NCBI RefSeq assembly: GCF_000143825.1
Contig: NZ_CM000961.1
Location: forward strand, 1,571,448-1,635,447
DNA: 64,000 nt
Source of the DNA: Corynebacterium genitalium ATCC 33030
GTDB lineage: Bacteria; Actinomycetota; Actinomycetes; Mycobacteriales; Mycobacteriaceae
Direction: 5' to 3'
Positions 47,548 to 56,630 of the stretch are shown here, piece by piece (the stretch's first letter is position 1; each line of letters opens with the position of its first letter). The notes below the pieces were generated by a model. That model saw only the letters and a list, made by a program, of their open reading frames with translations, did not search any database and was not told the DNA's origin. The translations under genes were made by a program, and so were the position numbers.

Positions 47548-48638
47548 TGGGTTTCGCCGATTCCCGTTTCCTGACCCGCCGCCGCAAACTCTCGGCGGAA
47601 CTGGCAGGTCAGCGTATTGACTCGTTTTTGTTGACCCACCCGGTCAACGTGCGGTACTTCTCCGGTTTCTCCGGCTCCAACGGTGCGCTGCTGGTGAACA
47701 AGGACCTCTCCGCCAAGATCGCCACCGACGGCCGTTACACCATGCAGATCGCGGCCGAAGTTCCGGACATTGAGGCAGAGATTGTCTCCACGCCGGCGGA
47801 AACTCTGATCGCCGGTGTGGCTGACGGCTGGCGCGTGGGCTTCGATGCCGCGCACATGACCGTCGACGGGTTGAACCGCCTGCAGAAGGTCTGCCCGGAG
47901 GGCGTGACACTCGTCCCGGTCACTGGAGTCGTCGAGGACATTCGCCTGATCAAAGACGGCTTTGAGATCCGACGTTTGACGGAGGCCGCCGACATTGCGG
48001 TGGGCGCGCTGACCGCGCTTATCGATGCTGGCGAGCTCCGCGCCGGCCGCACCGAACGCGAGATTGCTGCCGACCTCGAATACCGGATGCGCCTCGGCGG
48101 GGCAGAACGACCTAGCTTCGACACCATCGTCGCCTCCGGCCCGAACTCTGCCCTGCCGCACTACAGCGCCGGCGACCGGGTGCTTGAGGACGGTGATCTG
48201 GTCACCATCGATTTCGGTGCGCACTACCGCGGATTCAACTCGGATATGACGCGCACGTTCTGCATCGGCCACGCGACCGACTTCGCCGCGGAGATCTACG
48301 GGGTTGTCCTCGATGCGCAGTTAGCCGGGGTGAAGGCGGCGACACCGGGGAGGGGACTGGCTGACGTCGATAAGCACTGCCGCGACATCATCGCTGATGC
48401 CGGATACGGCGAGCACTTCGTGCATTCCACCGGCCACGGCATTGGCCTGGACGTCCACGAGGCACCGTACGCGCGTGCCAAGGGTGTGGGCACGCTTGAG
48501 GAGAACATGACGCTCACCGTCGAACCGGGCATCTACGTGCCCGACAAGGGTGGCGTGCGCATCGAAGACACCGTGGTGATCACCTCTGGCGCGCCGCGGA
48601 TCATTACCGAGTTCCCCAAGGAACTCACAGTCATTTAG
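47544..48638 (+). CDS. pepQ: Xaa-Pro peptidase (M24 family)
   Basis: 364 residues. N-terminal creatinase-like domain (about 1-130), then a pita-bread metallopeptidase with all five ligands in context: [19 protein letters not shown] (two Asp), [13 protein letters not shown] (His), TVEPGIYV (Glu) and RIEDTVVI (Glu). Cleaves Xaa-Pro bonds. ATG 47544 and ATG 47547 are adjacent possible starts. Position between aroQ and efp matches mycobacteria. Confidence 0.93.
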   Translation: MMGFADSRFLTRRRKLSAELAGQRIDSFLLTHPVNVRYFSGFSGSNGALLVNKDLSAKIATDGRYTMQIAAEVPDIEAEIVSTPAETLIAGVADGWRVGFDAAHMTVDGLNRLQKVCPEGVTLVPVTGVVEDIRLIKDGFEIRRLTEAADIAVGALTALIDAGELRAGRTEREIAADLEYRMRLGGAERPSFDTIVASGPNSALPHYSAGDRVLEDGDLVTIDFGAHYRGFNSDMTRTFCIGHATDFAAEIYGVVLDAQLAGVKAATPGRGLADVDKHCRDIIADAGYGEHFVHSTGHGIGLDVHEAPYARAKGVGTLEENMTLTVEPGIYVPDKGGVRIEDTVVITSGAPRIITEFPKELTVI

Positions 48639-48699
48639 TATCTAGCCTTGTTCGTGTAGCATGGGCATGTTTTGACGGCCCCCACAAGGAGGATTTCAC

Positions 48700-49263
48700 G
48701 TGGCAACTACCGCCGACTTCAAGAACGGCCTTGTCCTCAACGTTGATGGCAAGCTCCAGCAGATCATCGAGTTCCAGCACGTCAAGCCGGGCAAGGGCCC
48801 CGCATTCGTGCGCACGAAGCTCAAAGATGTGGTCACGGGCAAGACCGTGGACAAGACCTGGAACGCCGGCGTCAAGGTGGAGACCGCGACTGTGGACCGC
48901 CGCGACATGACCTACCTGTACAACGACGGCCAGAACTACGTGGTCATGGACGACAAGACCTACGAGCAGTACGAGCTGCCCGAGGACAAGTTCGGCGACG
49001 CCGCCCGCTTCCTGCTGGAGAACATGCGTGTGCAGGTCTCCTTCCACGAGGGTGAGGCACTGTTCGCCGAGCTGCCGATCTCTGTCGACCTGGGCATCCA
49101 GCACACCGACCCGGGCCTGCAGGGCGACCGCTCCACCGGTGGCACCAAGCCGGCCACGCTGGAGACCGGCGCTGAGATCCAGGTTCCGCTGTTCCTGGAG
49201 ACCGGCAACGTGGTCAAAGTGGACACCCGCACTGGCGAGTACCTCTCCCGCGTGAACAACTAA
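48700..49263 (+). CDS. efp: Translation elongation factor P
   Basis: 187 residues from GTG 48700 with AAGGAGG upstream. Three OB-like domains; helps ribosomes through polyproline stretches. The tip loop is [13 protein letters not shown] with an unmodified-type Lys in the apex. The signature [15 protein letters not shown] is present near the C-terminus. A TAGCAT element at about 48657 may be the -10. Confidence 0.96.
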   Translation: MATTADFKNGLVLNVDGKLQQIIEFQHVKPGKGPAFVRTKLKDVVTGKTVDKTWNAGVKVETATVDRRDMTYLYNDGQNYVVMDDKTYEQYELPEDKFGDAARFLLENMRVQVSFHEGEALFAELPISVDLGIQHTDPGLQGDRSTGGTKPATLETGAEIQVPLFLETGNVVKVDTRTGEYLSRVNN

Positions 49264-49264
49264 G

Positions 49265-49918
49265 ATGCCTGACTACAAACGTCACGGCGCCCGTTACCGT
49301 GCGCGCCGCCGCGCTGTAGACATCCTCTTCGAGGCAGAGACCCGCGACGTCGACCCAGTGGCGATCGTGGAGGACCGCGCCGCTCTGGCCGGCGATCCCA
49401 CGAACGCCGTCGCGCCTGTGGCTGACTACACCCGCGAGATCATCGCGGGTGCGGCCGCCGCCTTGGACGAGATCGACAACGCGATCGAGCGCTTCCTGTC
49501 CGACAACTGGGAGCTCAACCGGATCCCCGCCGTCGACCGCGCCATCCTGCGCGTGGCTACCTGGGAGATTCTCTACAACGACGAGGTCGAGCCGCCGATT
49601 TCCATTGCTAACGCCATGGAAATGTCCACCGAGTACGCCGGCGATAACGCATCACCGTACATCCACGCCGTGCTCGACGACATCATTCAGGCACACGCGT
49701 CGAATGCGCCCGAGATCGCTCAAGCAACAGACGAGTTCGGCCAGTTCACCGACACCGCCGAGGCCGCAGCGGTCACGGAAAACACCGACCTGGCTGGGAC
49801 GTCGCTTATCGACGCCAATGCTGTCGAGCCAGCTGTGCCCTCCGAGGTGGAAGAGCCTTCCACCCCCGCCGAGACATCGAAGGAGCAGCAGCCCACCGAT
49901 GGCCAAAGTAACGATTGA
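49265..49918 (+). CDS. nusB: Transcription antitermination factor NusB with long acidic tail
   Basis: 217 residues. The first about 150 are Nus[41 protein letters not shown] and [29 protein letters not shown]. The remaining 65 residues are Glu/Pro/Thr/Ala-rich and probably disordered; most NusB proteins end soon after the VLDDI helix. Works with NusA, NusE and boxA RNA in rRNA transcription. It starts one base after efp and its end overlaps the PPK2 gene by 20 bases. Confidence 0.93.
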   Translation: MPDYKRHGARYRARRRAVDILFEAETRDVDPVAIVEDRAALAGDPTNAVAPVADYTREIIAGAAAALDEIDNAIERFLSDNWELNRIPAVDRAILRVATWEILYNDEVEPPISIANAMEMSTEYAGDNASPYIHAVLDDIIQAHASNAPEIAQATDEFGQFTDTAEAAAVTENTDLAGTSLIDANAVEPAVPSEVEEPSTPAETSKEQQPTDGQSND

Positions 49919-50747
49919 GGAGGCAGAGTCCCTCCGCGTTGGGCCTGACTTCGAGATTGCCTCCGTCGATCCGGCATCCACGCCGGGGCTTTCCGACGGC
50001 AATGTCGACGGCGCCTACTCCGACTTCGACGAAGAAATCGCCGAACTGCAGGAGTGCCTCTACGCCAACGGCCGCGCCGGCAACGAGAACGCCGGCTCGG
50101 TCTTGCTCGTCCTCCAGGGCATGGACACGTCCGGTAAGGGCGGCATTGTCCGCAACGTCGTCGGCGACGTGATGGACCCGCAGGGTGTGCACATCAAGGC
50201 CTTCGGTAAGCCGACGGAAGAAGAGCGCAAGCACGATTTCTTGTGGCGCATCCGCCCACACCTGCCGGAGCCGGGCGTGGTGTCTGTCTTCGATCGTTCC
50301 CACTACGAAGACGTCTTGGTTCAGCGCGTGAAGAACATGGCCCCGCCGGAGGAGATCGAACGGCGCTACGAGGCAATCGTCGACTTTGAGAACGAAGCCG
50401 CTGCGAACGGCACCAAGATCATCAAGGTCATGCCGCACATCTCCAAGGACTTCCAGAAGGAGAACCTGCGCAAGCGTCTCGAGCGCGAGGACAAGCACTG
50501 GAAGTACAACCCCGGCGACATCGACGACCGTCGGCTGTGGGACGAGTACCAGAAGGCCTACGAGATCGCGATGACGCGTACCTCCACCGACGTTGCCCCG
50601 TGGTACTGCATCCCGTCCGACGACAAAGATTACTGCCGCACCGTGGTCAAAACTCTGCTGGCACGCGCATTGCGCGAGCTCGACTTGTCCTGGCCGGAAC
50701 CGGACTTCGATGTCGAGACCGAACTGACGCGCCTCGAAGAGTCTTAA
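49899..50747 (+). CDS. Polyphosphate kinase 2-family enzyme (PPK2)
   Basis: 282 residues from ATG 49899. Transfers phosphate between polyphosphate and nucleotides. P-loop [11 protein letters not shown], Walker [11 protein letters not shown], lid arginines in [12 protein letters not shown], and the [15 protein letters not shown] segment fit the PPK2 family, size like short PPK2 class members. AAGGAG lies 13 bases before the start, within nusB. The overlap with nusB implies coupling. Preferred direction and nucleotide cannot be deduced. Confidence 0.9.
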   Translation: MAKVTIEEAESLRVGPDFEIASVDPASTPGLSDGNVDGAYSDFDEEIAELQECLYANGRAGNENAGSVLLVLQGMDTSGKGGIVRNVVGDVMDPQGVHIKAFGKPTEEERKHDFLWRIRPHLPEPGVVSVFDRSHYEDVLVQRVKNMAPPEEIERRYEAIVDFENEAAANGTKIIKVMPHISKDFQKENLRKRLEREDKHWKYNPGDIDDRRLWDEYQKAYEIAMTRTSTDVAPWYCIPSDDKDYCRTVVKTLLARALRELDLSWPEPDFDVETELTRLEES

Positions 50748-50755
50748 AGACCGCG

Positions 50756-51178
50756 TCACCGGGGCGTGATGTGCCTGGCGATGTCAGAAACGCGCTCGGA
50801 ATCCGGGTGGTCATGGAGCAGCCGGAGATAGTCGCGCAGTTCACGCTCATTGTCAGCGGTCCGGCACTCCGGGTGAGCGTTCCAGAACCGGACGAGCGTC
50901 TCCGCGGCGTTGTCCACGGCGTCCGGCAAGTGCACGATCGGGTGCAGATATTCTTCGACGAGAGAAAACACCCAGCCCATCGGCGCGTGCGAGGGGAGTA
51001 CGTCGACGACGTACTGAATGAACTGATGATACTCGGAGGCGTTGTCGCTCTTCCACTCGTAAGCGAGCCCCGTCCAGCAACTGGGTGGACACGCGGACAG
51101 CTCGTCCATCGCGCTGTCGGCGTCAAGCGCATAGAAAGCTCCTATGACCTCGAAGAAGTCAAGATCGTGCAGCGCCAT
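50756..51178 (-). CDS. Hypothetical protein, function unknown
   Basis: 140 residues, acidic and helical, with several His, Trp and Tyr (SCWTGLAYEWKSDNASEYHQF). I recognise no family. No signal peptide or membrane segment. Converges with the PPK2 gene, the two stops being about eight bases apart. Upstream on the same strand come the 48-residue ORF and the YbjN pair, so it may be the last gene of that set. Confidence 0.6.
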   Translation of the reverse strand: MALHDLDFFEVIGAFYALDADSAMDELSACPPSCWTGLAYEWKSDNASEYHQFIQYVVDVLPSHAPMGWVFSLVEEYLHPIVHLPDAVDNAAETLVRFWNAHPECRTADNERELRDYLRLLHDHPDSERVSDIARHITPR

Positions 51179-51201
51179 GTGTCTTCAGGGGGGCTACAGC
51201 G

Positions 51202-51348
51202 CTAAAAACTGCGCGTGGTGGTCACGGACGTGGAGGTGGAGGTCGGTGTCGACTCATCAACGGTCGCGAAGAGCACACCGAAGCCAATCACGAACGCTAA
51301 TCCGCCATTACGGCCGTCGTGGGGTGGCTGGTTCCACTGATTCGACAT
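51202..51348 (-). CDS. 48-residue single-helix microprotein
   Basis: ATG at 51348, TAG at 51202-51204. A near-perfect ribosome-binding site GGAGGAG lies six bases before the ATG. The protein begins MSNQWNQPPHDGRNGG, has one hydrophobic stretch (about 17-31, LAFVIGFGVLFATV) and a Thr/Ser-rich tail. It is 50 bases downstream of a YbjN-like gene on the same strand. I recognise no family; it may be a small membrane protein. Too short for routine gene calling, and supported by the SD and placement. Confidence 0.6.
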   Translation of the reverse strand: MSNQWNQPPHDGRNGGLAFVIGFGVLFATVDESTPTSTSTSVTTTRSF

Positions 51349-51398
51349 GCTGCACTCCTCCCGCGATCAGGTTCAGCGTACATGACCGCCGCTCAGTG

Positions 51399-51890
51399 CT
51401 ACTGCTCGAGTTCAGAATCTCCGCTGCTGCGCTCGGTTTCGGCTTGCTCTACTTCGGCCTGCGCTGCCTCGATCTGCTCGGAGAGGACAACCATCGCGTT
51501 GTGCGCGCTGACCACCTTGTCTACCGCGTCTGTGACAGTTGCGCGCAGTTGCGGATCGTTCATGCCCGCTGCGCAATGCACTTCGGACTCGGTGCGCACG
51601 ATGAGATTCTCGGAGCGGTTGCCGACAATCGCACGCGCGCCCACCAACGTCGAATTGACCTCGTTGGCAGCCAGGTACAGCGTCGCTTCCGGCGTGTCGG
51701 CGGGGGTATCGGTGGCGGAGTCAGCCCGGGCGATGAAGACGGAGTCCAGCAGCACGATCATGATTTGCAGGTCCTCGTGCAGCCCCTGGGCAACGCGGCC
51801 GGTGGAGTCTGCCTCTACACCGATGCCCGCTTGAGCAGCGGCGTCCACAATACGGTCAATAGTGACAGTCGAAACGTTGTTGTCGCTCAC
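51399..51890 (-). CDS. YbjN-domain-like protein (second of a pair)
   Basis: 163 residues from GTG 51890; GGGAGGAG precedes it, inside the end of the upstream gene, which makes the GTG a better start than the ATG at 51905. An alpha/beta N-terminal domain (TVTIDRIVDAAAQAGI, then strands QIMIVLLDSVFIARA) is followed by a helical, Glu/Gln-rich C-terminus likely to form a coiled coil (about 135-160). Paralogue-like partner of the gene just upstream. YbjN proteins have been linked to stress and type III-like regulation; specific role here unknown. Confidence 0.7.
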   Translation of the reverse strand: MSDNNVSTVTIDRIVDAAAQAGIGVEADSTGRVAQGLHEDLQIMIVLLDSVFIARADSATDTPADTPEATLYLAANEVNSTLVGARAIVGNRSENLIVRTESEVHCAAGMNDPQLRATVTDAVDKVVSAHNAMVVLSEQIEAAQAEVEQAETERSSGDSELEQ

Positions 51891-51892
51891 GG

Positions 51893-52381
51893 TTACTCCT
51901 CCCATGTCACAGCGGTCGGGAATGATTCAGCCAAGAAGTCGAAGGCCTGCAACGTCGCGTCGATCGAGGTGACCACGAAGGACCCGAGCTGGTTGTCGGA
52001 AAGCCCCTGGGAGACCTCCAGCGAGCGGATGCCGGTAATGACCAGTGTGTTCTCCTCGCTCTGGAAGAAACGCAGCGTCGGCGCGAAACGCGTCTGGTTG
52101 TACTCGTTCACAGCGAAGAGCAGCGACGAGGCATCCATCGGGGTGAACTCGCCGCGCCACACGGACTCGAACACCAGCCGGCCGTCGTCGAAGGCGAACA
52201 CCATCGCGGCGTTGACGAAGCCAGTACGCAGCACCGTACGGGTTGGTTCGCCGGGGCCAGCGTCAGCTTCTTCGATGCGGTACTCGAGGTTTTCAGCGTC
52301 GAGCACAGCCGCAATGTCGTTCACCGTGACATCGCGGGGCGTATCGACGTCTCCGTCTTCACCATTAGTTGGTCGTGTCAC
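51893..52381 (-). CDS. YbjN-domain-like protein (first of a pair)
   Basis: 162 residues from GTG 52381. YbjN-like alpha/beta layout: DIAAVLDAENLEYRIEE, VFAFDDGRLVFESVWRGEF, ASSLLFAVNEYNQTRFAPTLRFF. Its start overlaps the stop of the epimerase gene (GTGA) and its stop lies just ahead of the next YbjN gene, so three genes are translated together. The two YbjN proteins may form a heterodimer; inference only. Confidence 0.75.
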   Translation of the reverse strand: MTRPTNGEDGDVDTPRDVTVNDIAAVLDAENLEYRIEEADAGPGEPTRTVLRTGFVNAAMVFAFDDGRLVFESVWRGEFTPMDASSLLFAVNEYNQTRFAPTLRFFQSEENTLVITGIRSLEVSQGLSDNQLGSFVVTSIDATLQAFDFLAESFPTAVTWEE

Positions 52382-53715
52382 AGCAGTTCCTCCTTGCCGA
52401 GTTCGTGGTCGAGTGCTTCCTGCAGGGTGGGGTAGCGGAAGTGGTGGCCGAGCTCATTCAATTTTGCCGGCTCAACGCGCTGGTCGGCCAGCGCGAGCTC
52501 GCGGGCGCCTTCTTCACCCAGGAGCACCTTTGGGCCGAGCGAGGGGATGCCCATCAGCTCGGGGCGGTTGAGTGTCAAGGTCAGCGCCTTCGACATCTCG
52601 GCGTTCGTCACCGGGTTCGGGGCGGTGGCGTTGACGGGGCCGGAGAGCTGATCGTCGAAAAGCGCGCGGATGTAGATGTCCGTCAGGTCGTCGATGGCAA
52701 CCCACGACATCCAGAAGTCGCCGTCGCCGAAGCGCGCCGACAGGGCAGTCGACGCGGAGAAGCGCAGCACCGGCAGCAGTCCGCCTTCACCGGACAGGAC
52801 GAGCCCGGTGCGAATGTTCACGGTGCGCACCCCGGCGTCGCGGGCGTAGTCGGTGGCACCTTCCCACTCAGCAACGACCTCGGCGAGGAAGCCGTCTCCC
52901 TGGCCGTCAGCTTCGGTGTGGACGCGGTCGCCGGCGTTGGTGCCGTAGAAGCCGACGGCTGAGGCGGATACGAACGTCTCCACCCCGGCGTCCGCTGCAG
53001 CTTGGGCCAGCTTGCGCGTCGGGCCGATGCGCGAGGAATAAATCTTCGACTTATGGGTGTCGGTGAACCGGCCCATGATGGACTCGCCGGCGAGGTGGAT
53101 GACGGCATCGATGCCGCTGAAAAGCGATGCGTCAGGGTTCTCCATGTCCCAGTGGCGCTGGCCCTCCTCTGCGTCGCCGCGCACAAGCTGGACGACGGTG
53201 TGGCCGGCGGTCGTCAGCTGCGCACTCAAGGCGGAACCGACGAGCCCGCGCGAGCCGGTCATCGCGATCGTCTTCGGAGCGACATCGGCAATCTGCTCGA
53301 GCCGGTCTTGGAACGCGAGGTCTTCGACGAGCTGGCGTTGGCGGTAGGCGAAGGCCGCCTTGAGCATGGCCTCCGGCACGCGCGTGTCCACGGTGTCGGT
53401 GATGCGGGTGCCGCTGTCTGCCTGCTCGAAGATGTGGGTGTGCTTCCATTGGGTCGCCTGTTTGACGGGGGTGTTCTCTGCCACGTCGACGAACTGGGAG
53501 CCCTCGATGTATTCCTCGGCAACGTGTTGCGCGATCCATTTCTGGCCGGCAGGCAGCTTGAGCACAGTGGTGCCGTCGCGCAGCGATTCAGCGCCGGAGA
53601 CAACGCTCATCGGCAGAAAAGGCGGGGTCAGGCGCTGCACGGCGCCCGGGCGGGTGTGCCACTCCCAGACGCGCTCAAGCGGCGCGGGCACGAGGTGGGT
53701 GGTGGTGATCGACAT
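52378..53715 (-). CDS. SRPBCC domain fused to TIGR01777-type NAD-dependent epimerase (YfcH-like)
   Basis: 445 residues. About 1-145 is an SRPBCC lipid/ligand-binding fold ([26 protein letters not shown]); from about 147 a Rossmann epimerase domain with [14 protein letters not shown], then [21 protein letters not shown] and the DUF1731 C-terminal cap. Fusion of these two parts is known in actinobacteria. NAD-dependent enzyme of unknown substrate; cell-division (SulA-like) claims for the family are unproven. First gene of the minus-strand set with the YbjN pair; divergent from pyrR. Confidence 0.9.
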   Translation of the reverse strand: MSITTTHLVPAPLERVWEWHTRPGAVQRLTPPFLPMSVVSGAESLRDGTTVLKLPAGQKWIAQHVAEEYIEGSQFVDVAENTPVKQATQWKHTHIFEQADSGTRITDTVDTRVPEAMLKAAFAYRQRQLVEDLAFQDRLEQIADVAPKTIAMTGSRGLVGSALSAQLTTAGHTVVQLVRGDAEEGQRHWDMENPDASLFSGIDAVIHLAGESIMGRFTDTHKSKIYSSRIGPTRKLAQAAADAGVETFVSASAVGFYGTNAGDRVHTEADGQGDGFLAEVVAEWEGATDYARDAGVRTVNIRTGLVLSGEGGLLPVLRFSASTALSARFGDGDFWMSWVAIDDLTDIYIRALFDDQLSGPVNATAPNPVTNAEMSKALTLTLNRPELMGIPSLGPKVLLGEEGARELALADQRVEPAKLNELGHHFRYPTLQEALDHELGKEELL

Positions 53716-53741
53716 TGGGAACCTGCTTTACGCGTTTGAGT

Positions 53742-53839
53742 GATAATCTTGCGGGTGTCGTTCAAAAGCTGGTTTCCAGCTTAGACACGCACACAGAAAC
53801 GCATCCTTTAAATTCCGCACAGAGAGGCGGGGAAGGAGG
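53742..53839 (+). promoter_or_regulatory. pyrR leader: -10, hairpin and likely PyrR-binding stem-loop beside the SD
   Basis: GATAAT (53742-53747) is the -10, giving a leader of about 90 bases. Inside it are AAGCTGG-TTT-CCAGCTT (53766-53782, perfect 7-bp hairpin) and CCGC-ACAGAGAG-GCGG (53815-53830), whose loop resembles the PyrR RNA-binding consensus (CNGNGAGG). The strong SD AAGGAGG (53833-53839) starts just after the second stem, so PyrR binding would block translation. PyrR control of this kind is known in mycobacteria; the site here is inferred. Confidence 0.65.
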
Positions 53840-53843
53840 TTCG

Positions 53844-54392
53844 ATGAGTGCCACACAGTTGCTTGACGCCAACGACGTGTCGCGCACGATTGCACGCATC
53901 GCGCATCAAATCATCGAGAAAACAGCGCTTGATGCACCCGACGCACCGTCGGTTGTTTTGCTGGGGATTCCGTCGGGGGGAGTGCCGCTGGCAAAGCGCA
54001 TCTCCGCGGCGATCGCAGAGTTCGCCGGGGTCACCGTCCCGGTTGGCAGTTTAGATGTCACGCTGTACCGCGACGATCTGCGGGCACGTCCGCACCGCGC
54101 GCTGTTGCCCACCGACATTCCGGTCGACATCAACGACGCGATCGTGGTGCTTATCGACGATGTCTTGTACTCCGGCCGCACCATCCGCGCCGCCCTCGAT
54201 GCCATTGCGGATATCGGGCGACCGCAGGTCATTCAGCTGGCGGTGCTTGTTGACCGCGGACACCGCGAGCTGCCGATCCGCGCGGATTACGTGGGCAAGA
54301 ACATTCCCACCTCGCGCAGTGAGGATGTCGAAGTCACCCTCACGCCGATCGACGACTCCGACGGCGTCACCTTGATCAAGGACGGTGAATGA
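53844..54392 (+). CDS. pyrR: PyrR: pyr-operon RNA-binding regulator / uracil phosphoribosyltransferase
   Basis: 182 residues from ATG 53844. PRPP motif [18 protein letters not shown] is intact; the conserved [13 protein letters not shown] and [10 protein letters not shown] are present. Represses pyrimidine genes when UMP is high by binding leader RNA, and can have UPRTase activity. First gene of the operon pyrR-pyrB-pyrC-carA-carB-pyrF, overlapping pyrB by four bases. An upstream in-frame extension exists but lies in the leader and lacks support. Confidence 0.95.
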   Translation: MSATQLLDANDVSRTIARIAHQIIEKTALDAPDAPSVVLLGIPSGGVPLAKRISAAIAEFAGVTVPVGSLDVTLYRDDLRARPHRALLPTDIPVDINDAIVVLIDDVLYSGRTIRAALDAIADIGRPQVIQLAVLVDRGHRELPIRADYVGKNIPTSRSEDVEVTLTPIDDSDGVTLIKDGE

Positions 54393-55333
54393 TGAAGCAC
54401 CTGATCAGCATCGCGGACTTGTCCCGCGAAGAAATCATCGGCCTGATGGATGAGGCGGACCGGTTCCGCGAAGCCCTCGACGGCCGCGAGATGAAGAAGT
54501 TGCCGACGCTGCGCGGGCGGACGGTGTTCACGCTGTTCTACGAGAACTCCACGCGCACACGCTCGTCTTTTGAGACAGCGGGCAAATGGATGAGCGCCGA
54601 TGTCATCAACGTCTCTGCCTCTAGCTCGTCGGTGAAAAAGGGCGAGTCACTCAAGGACACCGCCCTGACCATCGAGGCGGTCGGCGCGGATGCGATCATC
54701 ATGCGGCACCCGGCCTCCGGCGCGCCTAATCTGCTGCGCCAGTGGGTGCCGGATGCGAGCATCATCAACGCCGGTGACGGCCAACACCAGCACCCCACCC
54801 AGGCGCTTCTCGACGCTGTGACGATGCGCCAACACATCGGCGACCTAGAGGGCAAGAAAGTCCTCATCGTCGGCGACTGCCTGCACTCGCGCGTGGTGCG
54901 GTCGAACGTGGACTTGCTGTCGGCGCTTGGCGCGACGGTTGTGCTGGTCGCCCCGCCGCCACTCATGCCGGCCGGTGTGGAGACCTGGCCGTGCAAGGTG
55001 TGCTACGACTTCGATGCCGAGTTGGAGGGCGGTGCTGACGGGGTCGCGCCCGATGTGGTGATGATGCTGCGCGTTCAGGCGGAGCGCATGCTCGGCGGGT
55101 TCTTCCCGTCCCACCGCGAATACGCAACTTTATACGGGTTGTCGGAGGCTCGCGCTGACAAACTGGGCAGCGACGCGCTGATCATGCACCCCGGCCCGAT
55201 GCTGCGCGGCATGGAGATCAACTTCGCCGTCGCCGACCGCCCCAACGCGGTGGTTCTGAACCAGGTGACCAACGGCGTGTACACCCGCATGGCGGTCCTA
55301 TTCACCTTGCTGGCGAGCGGAGAGGAGATCTAG
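54389..55333 (+). CDS. pyrB: Aspartate carbamoyltransferase catalytic subunit
   Basis: 314 residues. Carbamoyl-phosphate plus aspartate gives carbamoyl-aspartate. The phosphate loop [37 protein letters not shown] and the [11 protein letters not shown] segment are conserved. Starts ATG 54389 overlapping the pyrR stop; ATG 54392 is an adjacent alternative. No regulatory chain (PyrI) is encoded nearby, as expected in actinobacteria. Confidence 0.96.
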   Translation: MMKHLISIADLSREEIIGLMDEADRFREALDGREMKKLPTLRGRTVFTLFYENSTRTRSSFETAGKWMSADVINVSASSSSVKKGESLKDTALTIEAVGADAIIMRHPASGAPNLLRQWVPDASIINAGDGQHQHPTQALLDAVTMRQHIGDLEGKKVLIVGDCLHSRVVRSNVDLLSALGATVVLVAPPPLMPAGVETWPCKVCYDFDAELEGGADGVAPDVVMMLRVQAERMLGGFFPSHREYATLYGLSEARADKLGSDALIMHPGPMLRGMEINFAVADRPNAVVLNQVTNGVYTRMAVLFTLLASGEEI

Positions 55334-56599
55334 ATGACCACGCTTGCGATCAACAACGTCCGCCCTTACGGCGAGGACACGACCAACATCCTCATCCGCG
55401 ACGGTGTCATCGCGGAGATGGGGGATTCCCGCTTTGACGCCGCCGACACGATCGACGCTGATGGCCACGTGCTGCTGCCGGGGCTCGTCGATATGCACGT
55501 GCACCTGCGTGAGCCCGGCCGCGAGGACACCGAGACCATCGCTACCGGCTCCGATGCCGCCGCCAAGGGCGGTTTCACCGCCGTGTTCACCATGGCGAAC
55601 ACTCAGCCGGTCATTGACCAGCCTTTCCTCGCCGAAGCGGTATGGGAGAAGGGCCAAGCCTACGGTAAGTGCGATGTCTACCCGGTTGGCTCCATCACGC
55701 AGGGCCTGGAGGGCAAACAGCTCACCGAGATCGGGTTGCTCGCTCGCAACCACGTCCGCATGTTTTCTGACGACGGCCGCTGCGTCAACGACCCGCAACT
55801 AATGCGCCGCGCGATCGAGTACGCCAAGGCTCACGACGTCGTGCTGGCACAGCACGCTGAGGACCACCGGATGACCGAGGGCGCCAGTGCACACGAAGGC
55901 GCCAACGCCGCCCGCCTCGGCCTGCGCGGTTGGCCGCGTGTGGCCGAAGAGTCCATTGTCGCACGCGATCTCATCATGACCCGCGACTACGGCGGCCGCT
56001 ACCACATCTGCCACGCCTCCACCGAGGGCACCGTGGCGCTGCTGCGCTGGGCCAAAGAGCAGGGGATCGAGGCCACCGCCGAGGTCACACCGCACCACCT
56101 GCTGCTCACCGACGCCAAGCTGGAAACCTACGACGGCCTCTTCCGCGTCAATCCGCCGCTGCGCGAAGACCGCGACACCATCGCGCTGCGCGACGCGCTT
56201 CTCGACGGCACCATCGACGTCATCGCCACCGACCACGCCCCCCACGGCTCCGAAGACAAATGCGTGGAATTCGAGCACGCGAAGCCGGGGATGCTCGGGC
56301 TGGAGACGTCGTTAAGCATTGTGGCGCAAGTATTTGTCGAGTCGGGCCTGGCTGACTGGCGCTTTGTGGCGCGCGTCATGAGCGAGCGGCCCGCCGAAAT
56401 TCTCGGCCTATCCGACCAGGGCCGCCCCATCGCGGTGGGGGAGCCGGCGAACTTGACGCTCGTCGACCCGGACGCCGGATGGACCGCGCACGGCGCGGAC
56501 ATGGCCTCCAAGGCGAACAACACCCCGTACGAGAACATGAACTTCAACGCCTGCGTGAGCGCCACCATCCTCCGCGGTCGCCCGACATTCCAGCGCTAA
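55334..56599 (+). CDS. pyrC: Dihydroorotase
   Basis: 421 residues, amidohydrolase fold, type I-like. Metal ligands [10 protein letters not shown] (His-x-His), later HHLLLTD and [12 protein letters not shown] are in order. Cyclises carbamoyl-aspartate to dihydroorotate. ATG follows the pyrB stop by zero bases. carA starts 31 bases later. Confidence 0.96.
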   Translation: MTTLAINNVRPYGEDTTNILIRDGVIAEMGDSRFDAADTIDADGHVLLPGLVDMHVHLREPGREDTETIATGSDAAAKGGFTAVFTMANTQPVIDQPFLAEAVWEKGQAYGKCDVYPVGSITQGLEGKQLTEIGLLARNHVRMFSDDGRCVNDPQLMRRAIEYAKAHDVVLAQHAEDHRMTEGASAHEGANAARLGLRGWPRVAEESIVARDLIMTRDYGGRYHICHASTEGTVALLRWAKEQGIEATAEVTPHHLLLTDAKLETYDGLFRVNPPLREDRDTIALRDALLDGTIDVIATDHAPHGSEDKCVEFEHAKPGMLGLETSLSIVAQVFVESGLADWRFVARVMSERPAEILGLSDQGRPIAVGEPANLTLVDPDAGWTAHGADMASKANNTPYENMNFNACVSATILRGRPTFQR

Positions 56600-56630
56600 C
56601 CAGCACTCAAGAGACAAAAGGAGCACTACC

